From assembly GCA_965194375.1 (NCBI GenBank), contig CBDAEL010000001.1: 64,000 bases of DNA; one strand, written 5' to 3'. Under the pieces are notes generated by a model. The model worked only from the letters and a program-made list of their open reading frames with translations, was not told where the DNA came from and did no database searches. This document shows positions 25,095 to 33,639 of this stretch, piece by piece. The stretch comes from Tabrizicola_A aquatica. GTDB lineage: Bacteria; Pseudomonadota; Alphaproteobacteria; Rhodobacterales; Rhodobacteraceae. Position numbers and translations under genes: made by a program. How positions within the stretch are numbered: position 1 is the first letter of the stretch; every line of letters begins with the position of its first letter.

Positions 25095-26150
25095 CTAGAA
25101 CAGGGCTGCGAGTGCGGCGCGGTCGATGCCGGGGATGGTCTTGCCGGGGAACTTGAAGGTTGGGGTGTCGGTTCCGGCCACAATGGCGTTGACCACCGAT
25201 TCCTCCACCGCTTCGACGGCGGCCAGATAGACCGGATCAATCAGCTCGGCGTTCAGCTCGACCTGCGGGATCAGGGCGGCCGCGGACTGGGGCATTGCGC
25301 CGAAAGGCGCTGTGGAAAAGGCCAAAAAGATGTCACCCGAGGAGTTGCCACCCGGGGTGCCACCGCGACCAAGGCCAAGGCCCGCGCGACGGGCAAGGTG
25401 GGTCAGCGAAATGGTGGACAAGGGCGCATCGGTGGCGATCACCACGATGATCGACCCGGTTTCCTTGGGCACCAGCCCTTCGAACGGCATCAGGCGGCCA
25501 ACAGGTTGGCCCAACACGTTGAACCACGGGCGTTTGCCGTGATTGGCCTGCACCAAAACGCCGACAGTATAGGTTTCACCCCCAACTGTGACGCGACGCG
25601 AGGCGGTGCCAGTGCCTGCCTTGAACTCATAAGCGATCATGCCCGTGCCGCCGCCCACCGCCCCTTCGGCCACCGGGCCAGATGTGGCACTGTTCAGCGC
25701 TTCGACAGCATGTTCGGGCTGCACGAACATCGCGTTGATGTCGTTCAGGATGCCGTCATAGGTTTCGGCGACCACGGGCATGGCCCATGCGATGCCGTTG
25801 CGGAAATGGTCGGGATAGCGGTCAATCATCCAACGGGTAGCACCCGTGTGGCAGGCCCCGATGCCATGGGTGTTGGTGACCAGAACCGGCCCAAGGAAAT
25901 AACCGCCGTCCTTGATCCAATGCGTCCCGGTCATCTCGCCATTGCCATTCAGGGTGGCTTGACCGGCGCGAACCGGCTCGGGGTTGCCTGCATCCATCCG
26001 GGGAATAATGGCGGTGACGCCCGTGCGCATGTGGCGGTCGGGGTCTTGCAGGGTGCAAAAGCCCACGCTGACCCCCGCCACATCAGTGATGGCGTTGAGC
26101 GGGCCGGGGGTGCCGGGAAAGGGCAAGCCAAGATCACGCGCGCGGGGCAT
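25095..26150 (-). CDS. P1 family peptidase (DmpA/S58-type, self-processing)
   Basis: A protein of 351 residues of the DmpA/BapA group of aminopeptidases in the N-terminal-nucleophile superfamily. GVSVGFCTL, VLVTNTHGIGACHTGA, VAEGAVGGGTGMIAYEFKAGTG and TPGGNSSGDIFLAFST (about 265-280) are recognisable. Family members cut themselves just before the Ser of SGD, here Ser271, to give alpha and beta chains; the residue before it is Ser270 rather than the glycine of DmpA. They release N-terminal D- or beta-amino acids from small peptides. No signal peptide is visible. The ribosome-binding site AAGGAGAC begins at the ilvA stop ten bases away, so the two genes are co-transcribed. Confidence 0.88.
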   Translation of the reverse strand: MPRARDLGLPFPGTPGPLNAITDVAGVSVGFCTLQDPDRHMRTGVTAIIPRMDAGNPEPVRAGQATLNGNGEMTGTHWIKDGGYFLGPVLVTNTHGIGACHTGATRWMIDRYPDHFRNGIAWAMPVVAETYDGILNDINAMFVQPEHAVEALNSATSGPVAEGAVGGGTGMIAYEFKAGTGTASRRVTVGGETYTVGVLVQANHGKRPWFNVLGQPVGRLMPFEGLVPKETGSIIVVIATDAPLSTISLTHLARRAGLGLGRGGTPGGNSSGDIFLAFSTAPFGAMPQSAAALIPQVELNAELIDPVYLAAVEAVEESVVNAIVAGTDTPTFKFPGKTIPGIDRAALAALF

Positions 26151-26160
26151 TGCGTCTCCT

Positions 26161-27408
26161 TTAGATCAGAAACTCGGACAGAATCTCGTCCTGCGTGATG
26201 TCGCGATACTGAAAGGCCGCAGCATCCAGCTGATCGAACAGCTTTTGAAAATTCGCCGCCTCTTTGGTCTCGATCCCGATCAGCACAGACCCGAAATTGC
26301 GCGCCGACTTCTTCAGGTATTCAAAGCGGGCGATGTCGTCATCTGGCCCCAGCATTTCCAGAAACTCCCGCAGCGCACCGGGACGCTGCGGCATGCGCAG
26401 GATGAAGTACTTCTTCACGCCAGAATAGCGCTGGGCGCGTTCTTTCACTTCGGGCAGGCGTTCGAAATCGAAATTGCCACCCGAGCTCACACAGACCACG
26501 GTCTTGCCCGCAATCTCGCCCGCGAGGTCGGCCAGCACGTCAATCGCCAAGGCACCTGCGGGTTCCAGCACGATGCCTTCGGTGTTCAGCATCATCAGCA
26601 TGGTGGTGCAGATGCGGTCTTCGGGGGCGATCAGAACTTCGGCCGGGTTCACCCAAGACAGCGCCGCAAAGGTCCGGTCGCCAACCCGGGCCACCGCCGC
26701 CCCATCGACGAAGTTGTCGACACGCTTGAGCGTGACAGGCTCATGCGCGGCCAAGGCGGCCGTCAGGCTGGCCCCGCCTTTGGGCTCGACAAAACGATAC
26801 TCCGTGCCCGGCGACTCGCTGCGCAAATAGCGCGTCACGCCCGATGACAGCCCGCCGCCGCCCACGGGAAGAATGACAAGATCGGGCGAGCGACCAAGCT
26901 GATCCAACAGCTCAACCGCAACCGAGGCCTGACCTTCGATCACATCCTCATCGTCAAAGGGCGACAGGAAATGCGCGCCCTCTTCGGCACAAAACCGCTG
27001 CGAGGCGGCAAGCGTTTGGTCAAAATAGTCGCCCGTCAGAACGATGCGCACATGGTCAGCCCCAAAGGCGCGGGTTTTGTCGATCTTTTGCTGCGGCGTG
27101 GTCACCGGCATGAAAATCGTGCCCTGCACGCCGAAATGGCGGCAAGCAAAGGCGACACCTTGGGCATGGTTGCCCGCCGAGGCGCAGACGAAATGGCCTT
27201 GGTCGGGGTGGCTGGTCCGGACCTTTCGCATGGCATTGTAGGCGCCCCGCAGCTTGTAGCTGCGCACCGGCGAGAGATCCTCGCGCTTGAGCCAGATTTC
27301 GGCCCCGTATTTGCGCGACAGAAAGTCATTCCGCTGCATCGGCGTGCGCGGAAAGAGGTCGCGCAAGGCGCGGGTGGTCTGGCGGGCGGCATCGGCAAAA
27401 TCGGTCAT
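26161..27408 (-). CDS. ilvA: Threonine ammonia-lyase (threonine deaminase)
   Basis: A PLP enzyme of 415 residues. The Schiff-base lysine is in VRSYKLRGAYNAM (about 48-60), SAGNHAQGVAFACRHF binds the cofactor and substrate, PVGGGGLSSGV is the phosphate-binding glycine loop, and CVSSGGNFDFERL closes the catalytic domain. A single C-terminal regulatory (ACT-like/Thr_dehydrat_C) domain follows (YFILRMPQRPGALREFLEMLG), as in the short form of biosynthetic IlvA, and should allow feedback by isoleucine. It makes 2-oxobutyrate for isoleucine synthesis. The start is the ATG at 27408; a 14-residue in-frame extension is possible. It is divergent from argG. Confidence 0.94.
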   Translation of the reverse strand: MTDFADAARQTTRALRDLFPRTPMQRNDFLSRKYGAEIWLKREDLSPVRSYKLRGAYNAMRKVRTSHPDQGHFVCASAGNHAQGVAFACRHFGVQGTIFMPVTTPQQKIDKTRAFGADHVRIVLTGDYFDQTLAASQRFCAEEGAHFLSPFDDEDVIEGQASVAVELLDQLGRSPDLVILPVGGGGLSSGVTRYLRSESPGTEYRFVEPKGGASLTAALAAHEPVTLKRVDNFVDGAAVARVGDRTFAALSWVNPAEVLIAPEDRICTTMLMMLNTEGIVLEPAGALAIDVLADLAGEIAGKTVVCVSSGGNFDFERLPEVKERAQRYSGVKKYFILRMPQRPGALREFLEMLGPDDDIARFEYLKKSARNFGSVLIGIETKEAANFQKLFDQLDAAAFQYRDITQDEILSEFLI

Positions 27409-27526
27409 GTGCAAGATGTGACGAAGCCGCAGGCTTTGCGCAAGGCCCACCCGCGCGCTCGGCCTTGCTTGGCTTGCCCTTTTTGGGATTTCCCGCTAAG
27501 CGCAGGGCGCGCATTAGGAGGCCCCC

Positions 27527-28759
<1,233 letters not shown>

Positions 28760-28783
28760 GACCGCCCACAGCGATTTTGAGGG

Positions 28784-28810
28784 GGGGTCAGCCGTTGGCT
28801 GGCCCCTTTT
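28784..28810 (+). terminator. Rho-independent terminator of argG
   Basis: GGGGTCAGCC (28784-28793) pairs with GGCTGGCCCC (28797-28806) with one G-T wobble and a three-base loop, followed by TTTT (28807-28810). It lies 24 bases after the argG stop and immediately before the convergent sulfotransferase stop. Confidence 0.88.
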
Positions 28811-28812
28811 CG

Positions 28813-29544
28813 TTAAAGCTTCAGCCGTTCCAGCCGTTTGTAATGCGGCAGGGCTTGGTCGCACAGCCGCTGAAACTCTGGCGACAGCGCAGGCAAATCG
28901 CCCTCAGGATCATCAAACCCGGTGGAGGCGTGAACCGCATTGTACCAATGCGGCGCCCAGACCCCGTCGAACGGTTTTGGCCCGGCGGGCCAGCGCAACA
29001 TGCGGTCGGTGAAGGGAATGTTCAGCGACGCGCATAGGCGCGAGAGGGTTTCACGCGGGGTGGCGCGGATGTCGGCGCTGTCGATGACAAGCGGGGCATG
29101 GCCCAGCCAATCGGCGACCTCATCAAACAGTTCCGCCTGCTGGACAAAGCCAATGTCAGCCAATTCTGGTGCTTCACGCTTTTTGGCATAGCTAGCGATC
29201 ACCCGCGCCGGATGGCGGATGAGGAACACATTGGTCAGCCCGCGCATGAATCCCCGGTCAAACTCGGGGACCATGTGCAGGGTCATGTGCTTTTGGTAAA
29301 ACAGGCTGTGTTCGGCGTATAGAGGCGCAAGGCAGGCCTCAGCAACCGCCCGAGGGTCAGCCAAACCAGCTGCAATGACCTCATCGCGCATCGGGTGATC
29401 CATGCCAGTCTTGTGCAGATAGGCGGCGTAAAACGGCTCGTCCCAGACCTGACAATCGCCCCGCGCCGCAAAGGAATACATCATGGCAGTGGACAGGTTG
29501 CGCGGGCCTGACCACATGGCAATGCGCTGAGGATCCGGGGTCAT
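28813..29544 (-). CDS. Sulfotransferase-like protein coupled to an aminotransferase
   Basis: A protein of 243 residues with sulfotransferase-fold signatures: IAMWSGPRNLSTAMMYSFAA at the N-terminus (PAPS phosphate loop position) and VFLIRHPARVIASYAKKRE near 107-125 (3'-phosphate site, Rx7Sx). GFDDPEGDLP and the final helix are typical of a little-studied bacterial subgroup annotated as sulfotransferase or branched-chain aminotransferase-like. It overlaps the class IV aminotransferase gene by four bases. The pairing suggests a shared substrate, but no reaction can be stated. It is unlike the shorter sulfotransferase of the polysaccharide locus. Confidence 0.72.
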   Translation of the reverse strand: MTPDPQRIAMWSGPRNLSTAMMYSFAARGDCQVWDEPFYAAYLHKTGMDHPMRDEVIAAGLADPRAVAEACLAPLYAEHSLFYQKHMTLHMVPEFDRGFMRGLTNVFLIRHPARVIASYAKKREAPELADIGFVQQAELFDEVADWLGHAPLVIDSADIRATPRETLSRLCASLNIPFTDRMLRWPAGPKPFDGVWAPHWYNAVHASTGFDDPEGDLPALSPEFQRLCDQALPHYKRLERLKL

Positions 29545-30440
29545 GCGCCCACCAGTTTCTTGTAAAGCCCGCGCAGCCGTTCGGTCATTGGGCCCATCTG
29601 GCCCGTGCCAATGACCCGCCCGTCAATCATGCCAACCGGGGTTTGCGCGCCGAAGGTGCCTGTCAAGAACGCCTCATCCGCCGAATAGGTGTCGACCAGC
29701 GAGAAGTTCCGCTCAAAGACCGGGATGTCATTGGCGCGGCACAGGTCGATCACCTTCTGCCGGGTGATTCCGTTCATGCAATAATCACCCGTGCTGGTCC
29801 AAACCTGCCCTTTCTTCACGATAAAGAAGTTGCAGGCGTTGGTGGTGTTCACAAAGCCATGCACATCCAGCATCAGCGCCTCATCCGCGCCCGCCTTTTC
29901 GGCGGCAATGCAGGCAAGGATGCAGTTCAGCTTAGAATGCGAGTTCAGCTTCGGGTCCTGCGTCATCGGCAGGCCGCGAAGATGGGGAACAGTCGCCAGC
30001 TTGATCGGGCGCGGCAGCTTTTGGCGGCTGTGCTCCATGATGATCACCATGGTCGGGCCGCGCTGGCTGAGTTTCGGGTGCTGGAAAGGCCGGGTCTTGA
30101 CGCCCCGCGTGACCATCAGCCGGGCATGGGCATCATTGGTCATGCCATTGGCTTTTTGTGTCTCTAACAAGGCGTTAGTGACGCTTTCCTTGGTCATGCC
30201 GATATCAAGATCAATGGCCTTTGCCGCCTCGAACAGCCGATCCATATGTTCGTCCACAAAGGACCAACGGCCATTGTAAAGCCGGATGCCTTCCCAGACG
30301 CCATCACCCAACATGAAGCCGGAGTCATAGACCGACACCATGGCTTCGGCCTTCGGCACGATACGGCCATTCACCCAGATCTGGATTTTCTCATTGCGGG
30401 CATCATCTTCTGCCTGATGGGTTGAGACATGGTCTGTCAT
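29541..30440 (-). CDS. Class IV PLP aminotransferase (branched-chain/D-amino-acid type)
   Basis: A protein of 299 residues. IQIWVNGRIVPKAEAMVSVYDSGFMLGDGVWEGIRLYNG is the standard fold-type IV opening, LNSHSKLNCILACIAAEKAGADEALMLD carries the PLP lysine (SK) and the conserved Glu, and NGITRQKVIDLCRANDIPV binds the phosphate. It matches enzymes annotated either as D-amino-acid or branched-chain aminotransferase; the two cannot be separated reliably by eye. The ATG at 30440 is chosen with AGGAGG seven bases upstream; the TTG just before it is an unlikely alternative. It is followed, with a four-base overlap, by the sulfotransferase-like gene. Confidence 0.87.
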   Translation of the reverse strand: MTDHVSTHQAEDDARNEKIQIWVNGRIVPKAEAMVSVYDSGFMLGDGVWEGIRLYNGRWSFVDEHMDRLFEAAKAIDLDIGMTKESVTNALLETQKANGMTNDAHARLMVTRGVKTRPFQHPKLSQRGPTMVIIMEHSRQKLPRPIKLATVPHLRGLPMTQDPKLNSHSKLNCILACIAAEKAGADEALMLDVHGFVNTTNACNFFIVKKGQVWTSTGDYCMNGITRQKVIDLCRANDIPVFERNFSLVDTYSADEAFLTGTFGAQTPVGMIDGRVIGTGQMGPMTERLRGLYKKLVGA

Positions 30441-30502
30441 CAAAGCCTCCTTATGTTTGGCGGCAGGCTAAGGGGACGGCGCGCAAAGGCCAAGGGGGCG
30501 CA

Positions 30503-30532
30503 TCACCTGTGCGTGACCTCACGCGGGGGTGA
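30503..30532. promoter_or_regulatory. 30-bp dyad in the aminotransferase/msrA divergent gap
   Basis: Two 14-base arms (30503-30516 and 30519-30532) are inverted copies with 11 of 14 positions paired around a two-base centre; the inner part, GCGTGA-CC-TCACGC (30511-30524), and the outer TCACC/GGTGA are perfect. It lies between the divergent starts at 30440 and 30592, where an operator for either gene would be expected. A cruciform or RNA hairpin role is also possible. Confidence 0.5.
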
Positions 30533-30591
30533 GTTGCGCCAAAGGCCAAAGGCGGCAACCGTGGCGGACGTGATGACAAAGGAGAGCGCTC

Positions 30592-31215
30592 ATGCAGCGG
30601 TGGAAGATTTTGGCAGCGGTTGCGCTTGTCGGGCTGGGCATTGCCAGCGCCGCCAGCGCTAAGACCGAAAAGGCAATCGTCGCGGGCGGCTGTTTTTGGT
30701 GCGTTGAGTCGGATTTCGAGCCGGTTGCCGGGGTGATCGACGTTGTCTCGGGCTATACCGGCGGCGATCTGGCCAATCCGACCTATGAGAACCACGAGGG
30801 TCATTATGAGGCGGTCGAGATCACCTTTGATTCCTCCAAGATCAGCTATGACGAGTTGATCGCCAAATTCCTGCGCTCGGTTGATGTGACCGATGATGGC
30901 GGGCAATTCTGCGACCGGGGCAGCGCCTATCGCACGGCGATTTTCGCGGGCAATGCGGCACAGGAAGCATCTGCCAAGGCCGCGATTGCAGAGGCCGAGG
31001 CGGTTCTGGGCGCGGCTGTGGTGACGCCGGTGCTTGCGGCGGGCACGTTCTGGATCGCCGAGGACTACCATCAAGATTACTACAAGGGCACAAACCTGAT
31101 CCTGACGCGCGCCGGGCCGAAAAAGCAGTCAAACGCCTACAAGTTCTACCGCGAGTCCTGTGGCCGTGACGCGCGGGTTCGGCAAGTTTGGGGCGATCAG
31201 GCTTTTACCAAGTGA
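30592..31215 (+). CDS. msrA: Peptide-methionine (S)-S-oxide reductase, exported form
   Basis: A protein of 207 residues. The first 23 residues form a signal peptide (charged start, hydrophobic core ILAAVALVGLGIASA, ASA-K cleavage site), so the enzyme should act in the periplasm. The catalytic motif is AGGCFWCVE, with the nucleophilic Cys near residue 34; GYTGGDLANPTYENHEGHYEAVEITFD and RGSAYRTAIF are further MsrA signatures. FWIAEDYHQDYY is the substrate-site block. It reduces the S-epimer of methionine sulfoxide in exported proteins; a second Cys near the C-terminus (ESCGRD) may act as the resolving residue. AGGAGAGCGCTC precedes the ATG. Confidence 0.94.
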   Translation: MQRWKILAAVALVGLGIASAASAKTEKAIVAGGCFWCVESDFEPVAGVIDVVSGYTGGDLANPTYENHEGHYEAVEITFDSSKISYDELIAKFLRSVDVTDDGGQFCDRGSAYRTAIFAGNAAQEASAKAAIAEAEAVLGAAVVTPVLAAGTFWIAEDYHQDYYKGTNLILTRAGPKKQSNAYKFYRESCGRDARVRQVWGDQAFTK

Positions 31216-31218
31216 TCC

Positions 31219-31242
31219 GGCGCGCGGCTTCGCCCGCGCGCC
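31219..31242. terminator. Hairpin between the convergent msrA and maeB genes
   Basis: GGCGCGCGG (31219-31227) pairs perfectly with CCGCGCGCC (31234-31242) around a six-base loop. It starts four bases after the msrA stop and lies 15 bases from the maeB stop. There is no T-run on either side, so it may stop transcription only weakly or protect the 3' ends of both mRNAs. Confidence 0.6.
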
Positions 31243-31257
31243 CACCCTGCCCCGATG

Positions 31258-33513
31258 TCAGCCCACCTTGCAGGCGGCCATGACGGCCATGTTCAGAATG
31301 TCATTCACCGTCGAATTGGTGGAACAGATCTGAATGGGCTTTGTCACGCCCGTCAGAATGGGGCCAATCACCGTGGCGCCCGCCATTTCCTGCATCAACT
31401 TGACCGAGATCGAAGCTGAGTGCCGCGCCGGAACCACCAGAATATTGGCGGGCCCGGTCAGGCGGCAAAACGGATACTGCGCCATCACATCGGCATTCAG
31501 CGCCACATCGACGGTCATTTCGCCTTCGTATTCGAAATCGACCCCCATCCGATCCAGAACCTTGGGCGCGACATGCATCTTGGTGGCGCGCTCGGACACC
31601 GGATATCCAAAGGTCGAGAAGGAAACGAAGGCAACCCGCGGCTCAAGCCCAAGGTTGCGCGCCACGCCAGCCGCCTTGATGGCGATGGTGGCCAAGTCAT
31701 TCTCATCAGGCCATTCATGCACAAGCGTATCGGCGATCAGCACGATCCGGCCCTTGTTCAAAAGCGCCGTCACACCCACTGCCCCATCGGACGCCTTGGC
31801 ATCGAAAACATGGTTGATCAGGCTTAAGACATGGGCCGATTTGCGCGTGACCCCGGTGATAAGCCCGTCACCATGGCCGTGTTGCAGCATCAACGCCGAG
31901 AACACATGCCGGTCCCTCGCGGCAAGGCGGTGCACGTCATGGCGATCAAACCCGTTGCGCTGCAGGCGTTGGTAAAGAAAATCCTTGTACTGATCGAGAT
32001 GGCGAGAATTGGCCGCGTTCACGATTTCCAACTCGCGCATCGCGTCGCCAAGGCCCGCGATTTCCAGCTTTTCCTTCACATCCGCATCACGCCCCACGAC
32101 GAGCGCTTTGCCAAGCCCAGCGCGTTGATAGGCCACGGCGGCGCGCAGCACGCGGGGGTCGTCACCTTCGGCAAAAATCATCCGGGCTTGCGCCTGCTTG
32201 GCGCGGGCATGGATGCCTTGAAGGATAGACGCGGTCGGGTCCATCCGCGCCTTGAGCGTTTGCTCATAGGCTTTCAGGTCCACGATCGGGCGACGCGCGA
32301 CGCCAGTATCCATGCCAGCCTTGGCAACGGCGGGCGGGATGACGTAGATCAGCCGCGGATCAAAGGGTGTGGGAATGATGTAATCGCGCCCGAACGAAAG
32401 CTTGCGGCCATAGGCCATCGCCACCTCATCCGGCACATCTTCGCGGGCAAGGGCGGCCAAAGCGCGGGCGCAGGCGATTTTCATCTCGTCGTTGATGGCG
32501 CGGGCGTGGATGTCGAGGGCGCCCCGGAACAGATAGGGGAAGCCCAGCACATTGTTGACCTGATTTGGGTAATCACTGCGCCCGGTGGCCACGATGGCAT
32601 CGGCGCGGACGGCATGTGCCTCTTCGGGGGTGATTTCCGGGTCAGGGTTGGCCATGGCAAAGATCACCGGGTTGTCGGCCATGGAGGCGACCATCTCGGG
32701 CGTCACGGCGCCCTTGACCGACACGCCCAAAAACACATCAGCGCCCACCATCGCCTCTTCCAGAGAGCGGTGATCGGTACGCGCGGCGTGGGCGGATTTC
32801 CACTGGTTCATCCCCTCGGTGCGGCCCTGATAGATCACGCCTTTGGTGTCACACATGATGCAGTTGTCATGCCGCGCGCCCATGGTTTTCAGCAGTTCGA
32901 GACAAGCAATGCCCGCAGCCCCTGCCCCGTTTAGAACGATCTTACAGTCCTCAATCTTCTTGCCGGTCATTTCGAGGGCGTTGATCAAGCCTGCCGCACA
33001 AATCACCGCTGTGCCATGCTGATCATCGTGGAACACCGGAATGTCCATGATTTCCTTCAAGCGCTGTTCGATGATGAAGCATTCTGGCGCCTTGATGTCC
33101 TCAAGGTTGACGCCGCCAAAGGTTGGCCCCATCAGAGAGATCGCCTTGATGATCTCATCAGCGTCTTCGGTATCCAGCTCGATATCAATCGCGTTGATGT
33201 CGGCAAAGCGCTTGAACAGGACCGCCTTGCCTTCCATCACCGGTTTGGACGCGAGCGCCCCAAGGTTCCCCAAGCCCAGAATGGCGGTCCCGTTCGAGAT
33301 GACGGCAACCATATTCCCCTTCACCGTATAGTCATAGGCAGTGGCCGGATTGTCGGCGATGGCCTGCACCGGAACGGCGACGCCAGGGGAATAGGCGAGC
33401 GACAAATCGCGCTGCGTGGCCATAGGCGTTGAGGCGACGACGTCATATTTGCCGGGGCGCGGCTCCAGATGATAGGCAAGCGCTTCTTCGGGGGTAATCT
33501 TGGTCTTTGTCAT
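31258..33513 (-). CDS. maeB: NADP-dependent malic enzyme with phosphotransacetylase-like domain
   Basis: A two-domain protein of 751 residues. The N-terminal 420 residues are malic enzyme: SLAYSPGVAVPV, FKRFADINAIDIELDTEDADEII, PVFHDDQHGTAVICAAGLINAL (metal and NADP region), IVLNGAGAAGIACLELL and FAMANPDPEITPEEA. The C-terminal 320 residues (from about 435) resemble phosphate acetyltransferase (ARMIFAEGDDPRVLRAAVAYQ ... GATVIGPILTGVTKPIQICS) but in MaeB this part is regulatory, binding acetyl-CoA, not catalytic. The enzyme decarboxylates malate to pyruvate and NADPH. The ATG at 33513 begins MTKTKITPEEAL; the open frame continues upstream to 34647 but that part is antisense to mutS and is rejected. 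Confidence 0.96.
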   Translation of the reverse strand: MTKTKITPEEALAYHLEPRPGKYDVVASTPMATQRDLSLAYSPGVAVPVQAIADNPATAYDYTVKGNMVAVISNGTAILGLGNLGALASKPVMEGKAVLFKRFADINAIDIELDTEDADEIIKAISLMGPTFGGVNLEDIKAPECFIIEQRLKEIMDIPVFHDDQHGTAVICAAGLINALEMTGKKIEDCKIVLNGAGAAGIACLELLKTMGARHDNCIMCDTKGVIYQGRTEGMNQWKSAHAARTDHRSLEEAMVGADVFLGVSVKGAVTPEMVASMADNPVIFAMANPDPEITPEEAHAVRADAIVATGRSDYPNQVNNVLGFPYLFRGALDIHARAINDEMKIACARALAALAREDVPDEVAMAYGRKLSFGRDYIIPTPFDPRLIYVIPPAVAKAGMDTGVARRPIVDLKAYEQTLKARMDPTASILQGIHARAKQAQARMIFAEGDDPRVLRAAVAYQRAGLGKALVVGRDADVKEKLEIAGLGDAMRELEIVNAANSRHLDQYKDFLYQRLQRNGFDRHDVHRLAARDRHVFSALMLQHGHGDGLITGVTRKSAHVLSLINHVFDAKASDGAVGVTALLNKGRIVLIADTLVHEWPDENDLATIAIKAAGVARNLGLEPRVAFVSFSTFGYPVSERATKMHVAPKVLDRMGVDFEYEGEMTVDVALNADVMAQYPFCRLTGPANILVVPARHSASISVKLMQEMAGATVIGPILTGVTKPIQICSTNSTVNDILNMAVMAACKVG

Positions 33514-33639
33514 CAGAGGCCATCTTTTTGCACGCCCAAAGCTCTTAGCGCCCGCAGAGCGATCTGCATAGACGGCGCATTCGGGCTTTTCGCCACAGTT
33601 GGGCTTTTGTAGGGTCGTGGCCACCAAGGGGAGAACACC

